From: Pseudeuparius sepicola
Taxonomy: Eukaryota > Arthropoda > Insecta > Coleoptera > Anthribidae
DNA length: 64,000 bases
Direction of reading: 5' to 3'
Assembly (NCBI GenBank): GCA_963920635.1
Contig: OY987303.1
Span: 53,071,223-53,135,222, forward strand
The position numbers and the translations under genes are program-made. Shown here in pieces: positions 34,601-49,100 of the stretch (within the stretch, counting starts at the first letter, position 1; each line of letters begins with the position of its first letter). A model generated the notes under the pieces. It was not told where the DNA came from and did no database searches. It was given only the letters and a program-made list of their open reading frames with translations.

Positions 34601-37600
34601 TAAATAGCTTATAAATTAAATCTATGAAATACAAAAAAAAAAACGATAGGCCCCGTAAAACTGTCGGTGATAGCAGCGTGTCACGAATGGCAGTGACGTG
34701 TCATTCGCTTCGGCATTCACAGCAGCTCCAAATTCGCGGTTTTTAGTTTGTACACAAATAACAATTAATATGTACGTGCGTAAATCCTGGCTCCATGTCA
34801 TTTAAAAATAGATCAAAGAAGTAAATACAGGAAAATTTTAACGACCACCTTGACGTCCTTCCCCTTGATTCATAAACACGAATATAACGTATAAAGAGCA
34901 TTGTTTATAACGCATAATATTTTGCTCTTCTTGTTGTCCGTCTTATTCCTTCTGTTTTATTACGCAAGGAAACGCCTTCTCGCATTCTAGAAGGTCGCGG
35001 AGGAAAAATTATGTTTATTATTATTTGGTGTTTCTTCGGTGTTCGCAAGTACCTACCTACTCACACGAAAGAGGAAAGACGGGTAGAGGGTTTTTTAATT
35101 TCGTGAACGCGTTCAAGGTTGCGTGAAGCACAGAGATAAAGCCCCTATTATAGCCAGAAGGCAGAAACCTTTTATTTTAGACAAGTACAGTATCCACGTA
35201 CTGAAAAATAAAGAAATAGTTAGGTATTTACATTTAAAGATACGTTAAGTGTACTTTTTTGGCTTAGAAAGTCCAAGAAAGTGCTATCGCATCTTGTAAT
35301 TTAATGACAACTTCATATTATAGGCTCCTACTTTGAATTAAACTTTAAATACACTATGGAGTGGAGTGTGAGTAATAATCTACATAGTAACCACTATTCA
35401 ATTACTAAAAATGATAATCAGTGATAAATGTAAGAGGCAGAATCCAGCGGTAATAAAAAATAAATAAAAAAAGTTTCTTGTGAACGTGGAAAGTTCTACT
35501 TTGGGGAGGCTTGTAGGCCATTTAACGTTTCTTCGTTTAAAAGAACATAAAAATTATGTCAACCATAATTATTATTATATTAATTATTTTAATAATAATC
35601 ATAGAATTTTGTGGGATAGGTCAATAACAATAAAGGTATGTGTACCTACTTGACGAAATTTTACAAACTTGATAAAACAATTCCTGGACACTTGCAAAAG
35701 ACCCTACGGTTATTTCTAAAAACAATATTTATGTAATTAGCAAGCTTTTTGAATTTCTTCGAAATTTAGCGGGAAAGCACTTATGACGTCACAAGTGTTC
35801 TAAAAAGGCAATTTGGCAACGTGGCGATACGACTGAAGTGTTCTGAGACATATCCTTTCTCTGCGTGGAAAGTTTCAACGAAAGTTGAAATTTGAAAATT
35901 TTAACCTCAGGACTTAGGATGCCCCGTGAAACCACATTTAGCCAAGAAGTGTTTTTTTTTGTTCGTAAATATTTAGTCGCGTTTTTTGGCAAGGTGCGGA
36001 ATTCAGGCTCAGTAGGTACAGTCGCGGACAGTTGGTATCGAACGACCTGAAGAGGTTTCTCGTGGCTATCGTTACAGGGCGCGCGGAGACGGCAACAGCG
36101 CGCGCCTTCGGCATCGGATGGTTCGAACGGGTGTCTTGTTCCGAGAATTCTTTGCAAGCGATTAAGCCGATGTCACCGAAAGGGTTAAAAAAAATTAAGG
36201 AATCAGTATTAAACTATTTATTAAAATGAATTTATTTCATTTATAAATGAAAATTCATTCATTTATAAATGAAAATTACACAGGCTCTTCGGCTCTGTTG
36301 AGGCCATTGTTTTAGTTATTAAAGGCCATTGTTTTAGTTTATTAAAGTAGTTATTTGGCTCCCTACTGAAAAATCTTAAGAAACAAAAACGTGTAAATTT
36401 TAGATAGTTGGTTAATGTTAAAAAAAGAACTCGGTATCCATGGCCAACTTTTCGCGCAATACCAAAAAAAACTTAAATCAACAAGAATCTGAAAACAATC
36501 AATTTATTTTGAAAGTCGAGGGAAAATTTTAATTGGAGATTAGCGGCAATTAGATCACGCAAGAACATTGACAAAAGAAAATTTTCATACATTTTGTACT
36601 AGTTTTCCCGCTAATTTGTTTAAAGTGTGAAGTCGAAATAGCAATTAAAAACATCAACAGTTATTCAAATTAAAGACAAATTTTCTCATATTAAAGATCT
36701 TGTTTGATCAAAAAAAAATTAAATAAATTGATAGTTTTGTTTTCACATTTTTGTCGACTTGAGTTTTTTTTTGTATTGCGTGAAAAGTTGGTTATGGATG
36801 CCGATTTATTTTTTAACATCACCTAGCCGTCTAAAATTGCCATATTTATTATGCTTATATAAGCTTACTTACATAAAAAAAATATATTTAATGCAGTGAT
36901 AGGGCCAAAGCGAAAAATGTTTTTCAAATAAATCAAAGTGTGCCAATTGTTTCTAAAATTGGTAGTATGGAGTATCCTTTACTTTTGAACAACTTTTCCT
37001 AGCAACTTATTTCCACATAAGAAATGTTAGCAAAGTTTTTATCAAGAGTAACTTTTTGCGGTAAAATTAAAGATAAGAAAGTGTTCCTATTCAACACCTC
37101 TTCTGTGGACATACTGTATATACATAGTGTATTTGGAAATGAAAGGAAGGTTTATGGCTTATTATAAATATAAATGCAAATTCTTTATCAGAGGCTCGAG
37201 AGTCCGTCATAAAATACTACATAACTCGCCCGAATATTAATTTGCGTATTTATCCTCATCAGATTTTTAGCAAAAGAGCACGCCACTGAAATGGTCGAAT
37301 TTTCCTTCTCAATCAATATTTATGGCCTCCTTTCATTTCCAAATACACTAAGTATAGTTGTCAGCGGTTTTAGACATTAAGTTAATAAATATTTTGCGTT
37401 GCAACAAAAATGTATTTTTATGTTATAATAAAAAAATATGTAGTAACACTAAAAATATATTTAGCTAATAACCCTAGAATTAAAAAAGTTAATTAAAAGG
37501 ATTTTCATAAATTATTCTTTTCTTTGCAAAATAAGTATTTGTTCCAACATTTAGTTGTTAGGTCTCGTAGTCCTAAACATAAATGATTATAAAATAAAAG

Positions 37601-40600
37601 GGGTGTCCCTTTTATTTATTTTTTCTTATTTTTGAAGAAATTGGTCAGAAGTTTTAATAAATTGGTTTTCGTGGTGCTGCAATGCTCCATTGTTTCTCAT
37701 AAAATGCCCTTCAACAGATAAATGAGATTAGGGGGTCACAGACATAAAATTACCCTTGTAACTTAATAGAGAGTTATTGCAGAAACTGTTTTTGGCATTA
37801 AGCAGTATTTAAGACGACCTTATTTGAATACTCTCATACGTTATTTATGATTCTGACAATAGTTATTGCAAGTCGTAATTTATGTATCCAAATTAAGGGC
37901 TTGTTTACGTTTACTTTATTGTTTTGTATTTCTACACTTTCACTAGAATATTATGTGCTTTTATAATTTTGCTCCGGAAAAAACTGGGAAAACAGCCAAA
38001 TAACCACGGAACACCAAGGTGAAAGACTAATGAAAACAAACAAGGTGCAAACGCAAACAAGCAACGAACATTTTAGGTTAAGTCCTACTTTCACAGAACA
38101 CTAGCGTTTTCTGACAAATCAGAATTTATTTTAAGAATTGTGACAAATAAGGTAAAAATAACGTATATTATGGTATACACAATAAACAAAAATAAAGGAA
38201 AATAACCTTATTATGGACGACCTTATGTCAAACTACGACTGCGCATGCTCAAATGTCAAAATAACGTCAAAAAAGAGCGCGACGTTATTTATTTCTGCAA
38301 TAACTCTCTATTATTTAAATTGCATACCTTTATCAATAACATCAGAAGACACACAGCAGGGACACGTGTCAAGCTTTACACACCTCCCTGGACCTCAATG
38401 TGATTACCTGGATAAAATAAAATAATTTCAGGTGATTGAGGACTTCCACAAGCTGGATATAATGATTACGAAGTTTTATTAGAACCACCGACACAGGAAG
38501 AATCCGAAAAAACTATAAACCCATTAAAATCTTTATGACTATAACATAATTAAATAAAGGCAAGAAATCAAATGCATTTTCCATTATTATATTATATGTA
38601 TATTAATATTTAGTATACCCACCTTGGGATAGGATGACTTTCTGAACTCTCCTGCTCATCGAATCTATGAGTTGGCAGCAGAGATCATGGGTTACGACTT
38701 CATCCCACGTTTGTTGAATCTTCTGCCAAAGTGCCTCCCTATTTTCGGGTACGAAGTTCTCCATTGTCCGCGCCATTCTGCCCCACACATTCTCAATGGG
38801 ATTCAAGTCAGGACTCTTCGCCGGCCATTGCAACTTTTCTACGTTGTTTTCGGTGAACCATTCGCGAACTATTCTTGCTGTATGCACAGGAGCGTTATCA
38901 TGCTGGAAAACGAAGCCATCGGGATACATTTCCGTTGCAGTTGGTAACAATCTGCCTTCGAGTATCTCGCAATAGCGAGCTGCTGTGAAGCGGTCGTCGA
39001 TTCTCCAACAAATGCCAGGTCCACGGTAGCTTATCCAGGCCCATATGTTGACGGAAAAATGCCCACTCCTTTTCCTGGGTGACACAAATCTTTCGTCATA
39101 TCTTGAACTCACCGAAGGTCTATATACTCGCACTTTGCCATTGTAATGGCTTTGAAAGATCTTTTCGTCGCTAAATATTACCTTCTCCCAATAATGTGGC
39201 GGTAAACGCTGAAACTCTCGGCATATCTGCAACCTGACTTCCTTATTAGCCTCGGTCAGCTGAATTTTGTTGCTGGCCGTGCGAGATTTCAGATTGGCTG
39301 CATCTAATCTCCTTCGGGCAGTTCTAACACTTGCTGGAAATTGTGTTGCAGATACTGCTTCAACGGCGGATTTAAACGGATTTGCAAGGCAAAAATTAGC
39401 TAGTTGCTCATCTTGTTGGTCAGACGTAATTTTCACATTTCCTCCTCTATGTATGTTTTCCACGCTTCCGGTTTCGTCATATTTCTTCTTTATATTGAAA
39501 ATGGTGCTTTTAGATACACCAAATTCTTCGGCCAGTCGGGAAATAGCCCAACCATTTTCTAGTTTGGCGATGATACGGTGCTTGACGGATTCACTCAAAC
39601 GAGGCATAACGAACACTGTTAGTTACTCTCTCGAATTAGGATACTGACTAAATAATTTTAGCCCACCCACCTTAGTATTTATACAAAGGGCTAGGAGCAG
39701 GTATAATCGATATTTTCAAAATCTACATCCAATTCAATATTACAATTATTAAGTTAATCCCCTAAATTTAGTTATATTAAGTGCAGGTAGGTATAATTAA
39801 TAAATACCTATTTAAAAAGATATAAATATCTATGCTAAAATATTTCAACTCAGGTAATCCGATAATCCATTAATTTTGTGCCATACATTTTCTAATTAAT
39901 ATTAAGAGCCCCCATATCTACTTTTAAACATATTATACAAATCCTTGAAATCTTTAATTTTTGAGATAATCGCTTGATCTGTTTTTTGTCCGAAAGGACT
40001 TCAAAAGCCGCTTATTTTAGCAATCCTGCCATTTTCAAATTGCAAATCCAGGGCCGGCTACGATTTTTTTATTCCCCCGATTTTCACAAAAACCATTTAG
40101 CCATTTTTTTATTTAAAATCTGACACCACAGCGTCAATCAGGACAGTCGAAAACCCTTTATATACCAAATTTGAACAAAAAATATAGAGAGAGTTCTATT
40201 CTACAGGATGTCAAAATTGAGCAAAATAGGAAATTTAAAGAAACCTCTTCAGGCATCTCTGGCGAGTCAAGTCATAAAAATTCAGCATTTTCAGATGGGG
40301 CAGAGAAAAATACCCTGTATTGAATCTTTGCACACCAACACTTTGAGTGGTTCTGTTGACAATTAAACTATTTTGACGGGATTCCATGGCACACTTGACT
40401 CGCCAAATGCCTGTAAATTTCCTATTTTGCTGAACCTTGACATCCTGTAGAATAGATCTCTCTCTAAATTCTTTGTTCAAATTTGGTATATAAAGGGGTT
40501 TTAGGGGGATCCTGATTAACGCTGTATTGGTAGATTTTAAATAAAAAAACACTCAAAAATCGTAGCCGGACCTGGATTTGCCTTTTGAAAATGATAGGAA

Positions 40601-43600
40601 GGCTAAAAGAAGCGATTTTTGAAGGCCTTTCACACAAAGAATGTTCAGGGATTATCTCCAAAAATAAAGATTTTATTAATTTGCATATGTTTAAAAGTAG
40701 ACACCCTGTATATTAAATTATTGTTTTTGAGAAATTCTTCGGAATTCTATTGTGGCTCAAATTGACTATGGATTTACCTAATTTCATATTCCTAATTAAT
40801 ACAGGGCGCTGGCAACAAAGGAAGGAAACTCGAGAAAAAGCAACTTTTATTGTGGTGTTGATTCTAATCTCAGCCTTGATATTTATTATTTTTTTATTTC
40901 ATTATCATAAATACTAGACGGTATAGTAACATGATAAAATAGTACGAAATATTAAATACCAACACTGGGGTTGGAATTATTACCAGCACAAAGTTGCATT
41001 TTCCTCGAATTTTGTTCCTTTGCTCTGAGAGGCTGGAGGCTGTAATTTGCATTTTATGGTTCTATTTTTAGCAGACCGGCCGGCTGCAGACTCCAGCGCG
41101 ATGTTGCCGTCTCCGCGCGCCCTGTAACGATAGCCACGAGAAACCTCTTCAGGTCGTTCGATACCAACTGTCCGCGACTGTACTTCTAAGCACTATGGCG
41201 TCTTTATAAAAGCGCCTTCAAGATGTCCCCAAGTTCTCCGTTCCGTTTATTAATAACTCATTAATACATACATTATCATTAATACAAAATACACACCTTT
41301 GCAGTTTTATCCCACGAATTTCGGTAGACGTGAACATCGGATTATTAGATCCATGAAAGCAACCAATTTCGGCAAATTATCGGATTGGCCTTTCACGTAA
41401 TCCTTGTCGATCCATGCTAATTTACTTACACTACACAAATAACAACAAGATAACTTCACAAACAATATAATAAATAAATAAATAAATAAACAAATAAATA
41501 AATAAATAAATAAGAACTACAAAAAACTATTTAAGTTGGCGTAAAATTTCAGGTCTTAATCTCAATTTTCAAGGCCCACTACTAATTTTTTTTCTAGTAA
41601 AAATGATGAAAATCATTTTGCGATTTTTCTATTTAAAATTGGACACCACAGCATTAATCGGGACACCCCAAATCATTCTCATTCCAAATTTGAACAGAAA
41701 ATATACAGGGAGTTATATTCTATTAAAAAATGTACAGGGTATTTTTTTCTCTGGGTCATCTCAAAATGCTGAATTTTTATGAAACTTTATATGGGTCAAG
41801 AATGCTCTGGAATTTTTGAAAAATATTTATTATTTACACATACTTAATGCTAACCAACAAATAAAAAACAATATAAATTATTGGACCCTTCTCGACAAAA
41901 ATCACCGTCTATAGGATGATAAATTTTCTGTGCGTTTCCTGTTGTGGCACACCAGCCGCCTTGACTCATATATGGACTTACTGACTGGCAGGCTTCTGCA
42001 TTTTTTAGAGACAATTCGTTTATAATGTCTGGGGTGGTTTTGATAGATATACATACTCGATTTTTGACCTGTATAAAGTTTAAAAAATTCAGCATTTTGA
42101 GTTGGTACAGAGAAGAACACCTTGTATATGTTTTATTGGGTCTTTGCACATCGACATTGTGAGTGGTCCTGTTCATCATCCAACTGTTTCGAAGTAATTC
42201 CATGGCACACTTGACTCGCCAGATGCCTTTAAAATTCCTATTTTGCTCAGATTTGGTACTCTGTAGAATGGAACCCCCTGTATATTTTTTATTCAAATTT
42301 GGTATGTGGGCGTTTTGGTGTGTCCTAATTAACGCTGTGGTGTCAGATTTTAAATAAAAAAGCTAAATGATTTTCTTAATTTTTTACTAGAAAAAAAAAA
42401 TCGTAGTAGGTAGGCCTTGAAAATTGAGATTAAGACCTGAAATTTTGCACTAACGTAAAGAGTTTTTTGTGGCCTATTTTTAGAAAAAACCCCGGCTAAA
42501 ATCGGATGAAGAACACAAATTTTACGGGGGTGTTCGCACTTAAGATGAAACACCCTGTGTGTTCCATAATTATGCACATAGGTACCTACTTTAACAAAAG
42601 TGTCTCGTGACAGAGATGAAGGATATAGTTTGCAGAATGTGCAGCATAAACAGGCACCATTTTGCTATAGAGGAACACATTCGTAATAAAAAAGTGTTTA
42701 TGTGACAACATTTTGTGTGCAATTGCATTAGTTAAAGCTCAAAGGTTGAAATACATATTCAGAGGCAAGCTGGAGACATTGGAATAGAAAAGTACAATTT
42801 GCCTTTGTTACACGAAACTTGGATCAGTTTGGTTCAGGTTTGTGTGGGGGAAAACCCAATTAAAAATTAAGTGCATGTGTTTACGCCACAAATAAATTTC
42901 CGACAATATTGTTACCATGGGCGCCCATAGGGGGGGCAAGGGGGGGCACGTGCCCCCCCCTGGAGATTCTCAAAATCCCTTCGCGTTATATTTTATACAA
43001 GGGAGTTCGGTTTTACAGCGCTTTAAAGTTGCGCAAAGTAGTGATTTCGAGGGCCCCTGTATTATTATAGTTGAGGAAAAGATTATTTTCAGGGTGTCCA
43101 GAAAATAGCCTGCCATAATTTACCAGCGTGTTCTACGACCTAAAAAAATGAAAAAAGTTCCTATAAACATGGCCTTAAAAATTCCCCCTAATGGGGCTAT
43201 AGCCTCGAAAATGGGCCAGTTTCACAAACGGTTTTTTCCAAATTTTTCCAGAACGAACAAAGATAACATTCTGAAATTTGGTATGTGATGTACCTGTGAG
43301 ATTTGACATTTGCCGGGGTAGCGATAGTTAGACATTCTTAATCATAGGCGTCCTAAATAAGGGGTTAAGGGGTTAAAAATACCCTAAATATTTTGTGTGT
43401 GCTTTTTCCCCAAATTTCTTGCGAAATTATAAAATTTCAGGGTATTTTACGAAAAAATGGTGCTCTTGTTGAACTTTGATAGCGTGCACCGTTTTCGAGT
43501 AAAATCGTATTAAAATTTTTTTGCAGAGGGCCATGAAAATGCGTGCTGGAAATTAGCCTGCCATATTTTACCAGCGGGTTCTGCGACCCAAAAAAATGAA

Positions 43601-46144
43601 AAAGTTCCTATAAACATGGCCTCAAAAGTGCCCCCTAAGAGGGCTATAGCTCCCGTATACATACGGTTTTTCTAAATATTTCCAGAACGAGCAAAGATAA
43701 AATTCTGAAATTTGGTATGTGACATACCTGGGAGAATAAACCATGAAAAAAGCGCAGAAAAATTTTTGGGATATTTTTAACCCCTTGACCCACTCATTTG
43801 GGACGCCTATGATGAAGAATGTCAAACTCTCTCTACTTCGGTAAACGTCAAATCTCACAGATATATCACACACCAAATTTCATAATTTTATCTTTGTTCG
43901 TTCTGGAAATATTTAGAAAAAACCGTTTGCCAAAGTGTCCATTTAGGGGGCTATAGCCCTCTTAGGGGGCATTTTTGATGCCATGTTTATAGGAACTTTT
44001 TTCATTTTTTTTGTATCAAAAAACGTGGTGGTAGATTATGGCAGGTTAATTTCTAATAGGCATTTTCATGGCATTCTGCAAAAAAATTTCAAAACGAGTT
44101 TACTCGAAAACGATGCATGCTATCGAAGTTCAACAAGAGCACCTTTTCTTCATAGAATACCTTCAACTTTCATAATTTAGCAAGAAATCTGGAAAAAAGT
44201 ATACAAAAAAAATTTGGGGTAATTTTAACTCCTGAACCCCAAATTTCAGAATTTTATCTTTGTTCGTTCTGGAAATATTTATAGAAACCCGTTTGTAAAA
44301 CTGCCCCTTTCGGGGGCTATAGCCCCATTAAGGGGCATTTTTGAGGCCATGTTTATAGGAACTTTTTTCATTTTTTTAGGTCGTAGAACACGCTGGTAAA
44401 TTATGGCAGGCTAATTTCGGGACACCCTGTATAAAACAAACCCCTGAAATATTTTATACAAAATTTAACTGGGCCACAATCACATAAACCAATTATCGAT
44501 TCAGAGCTAGGTAGTTCTAAAAAGAACGAGGTTAGATGAGATAATTTTGCCCCCCCCCCCCTAAAATATTTTTCTTGAAATCGGCATTAAAATGTCCCAA
44601 AATCGCCATTAAAAGCACAGAAATCGTACAATAATGTAGCCCATTATTGTACGATTTTTTCAATAAGTAGGCCTTGGCGAGATGTAAACATCAAACGTCA
44701 GACGCGGAGAAATCGCCCGTCAAAAGTGACCAAATATTCAAAACCCGGCCGATAAAGGCTCATTTAACTTTTCGTACACATTGCCAAATTGTTTCCTATA
44801 GAAGCGCAATCCTTCAGTATACATATTTTAGTAAATTTGAAAAACAATAGATTTGTTGTGTAAGCTGCACAAGAAATAAGTGGTGGTTTATTGCCTCGGC
44901 CAGAGGCCTCAGCAACTAAACTCCACATGAGTCATAAAAAGTTGAACTTCAGTGCCTTGGTACATAAATAACTATTCTATGGGCGCCCTTGATTGTTAGT
45001 GTTATTTTCTTTTTTAGAATTGCAACGAAAGCGTGACGTCTCTGCAATGCGGCGTCATTGCATGTCAAGGTTATGATGAAATTCTGGTGGTGACGTATAC
45101 AGGCAGGGTTGTCGGACTGACGTCTCAAGTGACAGATGGCAATTTTGACGGTTCCACTGGGAGCTACATGTTTTCGGCAGACACCTCCACGAAAATCAAC
45201 AAGTTGAAGTATGCACCCCTATACATTTTTGTACATTTATTCCTATGAATAAAGAACCCCAGGAAGGAGCAAATTTGGGCTTTACCCTGGATCGGTCCAG
45301 TCTCTGCATATGGCAGCATGCCGTTTCCGGTTTACAAAAGTACTTACCGATGGAATGTTATCCCCCAAACATTTTGGTCTGGTAGTCACGGAATAGCCGC
45401 AGGCTACACAGCTAACCATAATAGATCTCCAAAAAGTACTTATCGAAGAACTACACAAATATCTAATCGCACAAACCACCGTGACAACTGTCAAATAAAA
45501 AAATATTTTGTCAAAATTCAGTCTCCATACAGGGCGATTTCCGTCTCACGTATTTTGTAATGCCCATAGAGCTTTGGCTCCTTACTGGGGTTCTTTATTC
45601 ATTGATTTATTCCAATAGTTTCTGAGGTCTCGAGTTCCACCTTTTGATGGTCAGTTCATAATACAGCAGAAAGTTGGACACAAATGGAAAACTTTTTTAT
45701 TATTAATTTCTCAGAAAATTTTATTCTTGATAAAAGTTGGTGCATCATTTCAAACTCAAAACGCACATATCAAAATTTAAATATCTCTTTTTGGATACGA
45801 GGTAGATTCAAAAATGTCAAAAAAACTCAAGAGTAAGGTACCCTTATTTTTTGAAATACGGAAAAAAGTTACCTACAAAAGTTGTTTGGAATCAAAGTCG
45901 GATGTCAGATTTAAAGTCACAGCCACCTAGTCAAAAAAAAAAGAAATTTATCTTTTTTGTATTTTTTCGACCACCCTGTGTATTACAAAAAAACAAAATA
46001 CTGCAAGCGCAACTTATCATCGGATAACACATGAATTTGCTAATAAACTTTAATTTTGTTCGATTAGCAGCTAGAAATTTAAACTAATGGAAATCGGAGT
46101 TTAAAAATATTAAATTTTTGTGTCCAACTTTCTGTCGGTCCCTG

Positions 46145-46183
<39 letters not shown>

Positions 46184-49100
46184 TGACACCCTCACAATAC
46201 TCCAAATTAGAAGTAAGTACCCCAGAAGCAATTGAATGCTTGTGCTGGGGAGGGGGGCAATTACTATTATTTTGTCTTCGTTCACAAAATCCGTCATCTC
46301 CCTTATCTAAGGAGAAACATCTACACACGTCATTCAGTTCAAAGTATATGTTTATCTTGTGTTGCTTAAAATGTGGAAAGTTCCCAAAAAAAAACAAGAA
46401 TGCCGCCTGGGAATATTTTGGATGAGCCAAGAATTCCGTTAAAAACTGTAATTTCCGATATCTACCTACCTACTTACTAATTATGCGTATGATGAAAAGC
46501 ACATTTTGGTAATCGTTCGATATTTGATTACATGTAATTATAAGATTTTTTAATAGCATTTAATATTCAAATGAACTCGACAAAATTTGTCTTTCAAAAT
46601 TTCCATACAAATGTTAACATTGAGCGTATACAAAAGCCAAATGAAAAAGGTCACTATACTTGAATGAATTAACTGTTACGTTGTTATTAATTGCAATAAA
46701 ATTACACGAAAACTAGTTTATCGTATTGTGACTAAACTTTTAAGTATGCCGTCTGTCTGAAATTTGTTGTAGGTCGGAAATTGAGGATCTGCAAACCAAA
46801 ATCAGCAAAGAAAGAACAAAATATCAGAATTCCACGCAGAGTTTCTTTGAAGAACTTTCTGCGATACCACTACTGCCAGTTAACACTTCTGTAATATATT
46901 TTTTATCTATAAATATACCTTCATATACAGGGTGTTCCTAAATTATGGTGCCAACGTAATATGACAGGTAGAAAATGTCACTTCGAACAATAAGTTTCAT
47001 AAAAATATGGGTCCGAAAATGTGTACCTAATGAAACAGTAACAGGGTAAATAAAAGTGGAGTAGGAAAAACATATTTTTATTATACTTCTTTGAAAACAC
47101 CTTATTTTCATATGTTTTAGCAATAATGAAAGATGGGGTTTTTCGGGCTAGCGCACGGAAACAGCGCATGGAAAAATACCGAATATATGGCTTTAAAATA
47201 GAAATATACAGCCAAGTAAACTAAATTTAAGAAACTCTATATGCTCTCTGATATTTAACATATAGCTATTTTGTACTTTAATTCGTATGTGTTTCAATAT
47301 TTAGATACATTTCTATTTCTGTAATATTTTTGACGTTTTATTCACCTTATCTGACAATAACTAATTTACAACAAAGCACCTTTGAAATAATTTGAGAGTA
47401 ACTATGGAAACGCATCATACATACCAAACACTATATTGTCTGCATTGTTTATTTTTTTGTCAATTAAATTTATTATAATATGCCGATAAAATGTTTTAAG
47501 TTTCCGTTTTCAAAGAAGTATAATAAAAAATATCGTTTATTACACGTCCAGAAATAGATTTTTCCGTGCTTGCATGACTTCCCGTGTTCGGCTGCGCCTC
47601 ACACGGGAATTTGTCACGCACGCACGGAAAAATCTTTATTTTCAGGCTCGTAATGAAATATACTATTTGGTAAATAAAAATTAAGGTCTTAACATTCTCA
47701 CAGCTCAATTTATTTTTATTCAAGCAGGCCACCGGTTTCGTGATTTTTAAATGAATCACATCTTCAGGCCAAGACTACAGCACAGAAGTAAAATAAGTTA
47801 AATAACTTAAACAAATTACAAACAAATAACTTATGCAGCCACAATGGCATTGTACATTCAAAACTATACGTCATAAGGTAAATTAAAGTGAAAAAAGGGT
47901 GCAAACAACAACAAATTATTTGCATAGATCAAAGTTTTCTGCTTTACCAACGTAACGTCAAAGATACTGCTATCTTTGTTGGGACATGTCCTGACATGCT
48001 GCAGGGACAATGATCAGCATGTCAGGACATGTCCCAACAAAGATAGCAGTATCTTTGACGTTACGTTGGTAAAGGATAAAACTTTGATCTATGCAATGTT
48101 TATTCCCAACGAAAATCGAGAATCAATGGTGTAGTTCAATGCCGGTAGGGGTATTAGCCCTCGGAGTAGTTGTTTCTGTTGGTTCTATCTTTTGAATCCA
48201 TCTGCACTCCGGATTTTGCCTACGTCCATCTGATGATTCTCAAAGAGGACGAAACCGGTAATGGGCTGGCTGGCTGGGATCATTGTGCCTGCAGCATGTC
48301 AGGACATGTCCCAACAAAGATAGCAGTATCTTTGACGTTACGTTGGTAAAGGAGAAAACTTTGATCTATGCAATGTTTATTCCCAACGAAAATCGAGAAT
48401 CAATGGTGTAGTTCAATGCCGGTAGGGGTATTAGCCCTCGGAGTAGTTGTTTCTGTTGGTTCTATCTTTTGAACAAATTATTTGTTAACAAACAGGACCA
48501 GAGTATAAAATAATAATGAACCAGCAAGTAAGTGCAAAAATAAAAAAAAACAGGAAAAAACTACATAGGAAAGCCAGGAATTCACTGTTGTTAGACTAAA
48601 CAGCATTTCAAATTGGTCAACTAAATCACCAGTTATCAGTGGAAAAGATAAGTGAATGTCTTAGATGATTCAAAATCAATTTGAGCATTTAAAACACTAT
48701 CAAAGTTAGTTTTACAATGTCTACATATTTCGAGTGATTCTAAATTATTCAAAATAAAACCCTTATTAGTTATTAGCAATATGTAAAATTTTGATATCTG
48801 TCTTCTGATTGAAAGAATGTCCCGTGTCAATCGGGTGGTTAGCAAAATGAGATTTTCGTGAACCAGTTTTTAAACAATTAATTGGTATGTTCTTTTATTC
48901 TAGTTTTAAAGTTTCTGCCAGTCCTACCTATGTAAAAATTATCGCAATCTCCGTTTAACTTATTTTACTTCTGTGTTGTAGTCTTGGTCTGAAGATGTGA
49001 TTCATTTAAAAATCACGAAACCAATCGCCTGTTTGAATAAAAATAAATTGAGCTGTGAGAATTTTAAGACCTTAATTTTTATTTACCAAAAAATGGACTC

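Larger units (their letters stand above)
36019..41180. mobile_element. Pair of identical 79-bp inverted termini around a Tc1 transposase
   Basis: 36019-36097 and 41102-41180 are exact complements over 79 bp, beginning CAGTCGCGGACAGTTGGTAT, and each is flanked by TA. TA flanks and CAGT-type ends suit Tc1/mariner elements, and an intact transposase frame lies between. At 5.16 kb it is long for that group, even allowing for nested elements at about 37762-38309 and 39909-40708. It could also be two separate copies in opposite orientation. Confidence 0.5.
47690..49065 (-). mobile_element. Penelope-like element with ribozyme-like pLTRs
   Basis: Flanks 47692-47800 and 48957-49062 are complementary (about 105 bp), and each carries a CTGAAGA-stem-GAAAC motif. 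Between them, the minus strand at about 48960-48620 encodes [20 protein letters not shown] and then TGHSF, ILH and a Leu-rich end, the GIY-YIG endonuclease and C-terminus of Penelope-like elements, with frameshifts. The RT is absent. Confidence 0.65.

Noticed and set aside
35789..36229. Overlapping frames of 122 and 65 aa on both strands near 36000
   Set aside because: They come from the GC-rich inverted terminus that recurs at 41102-41180; non-coding.
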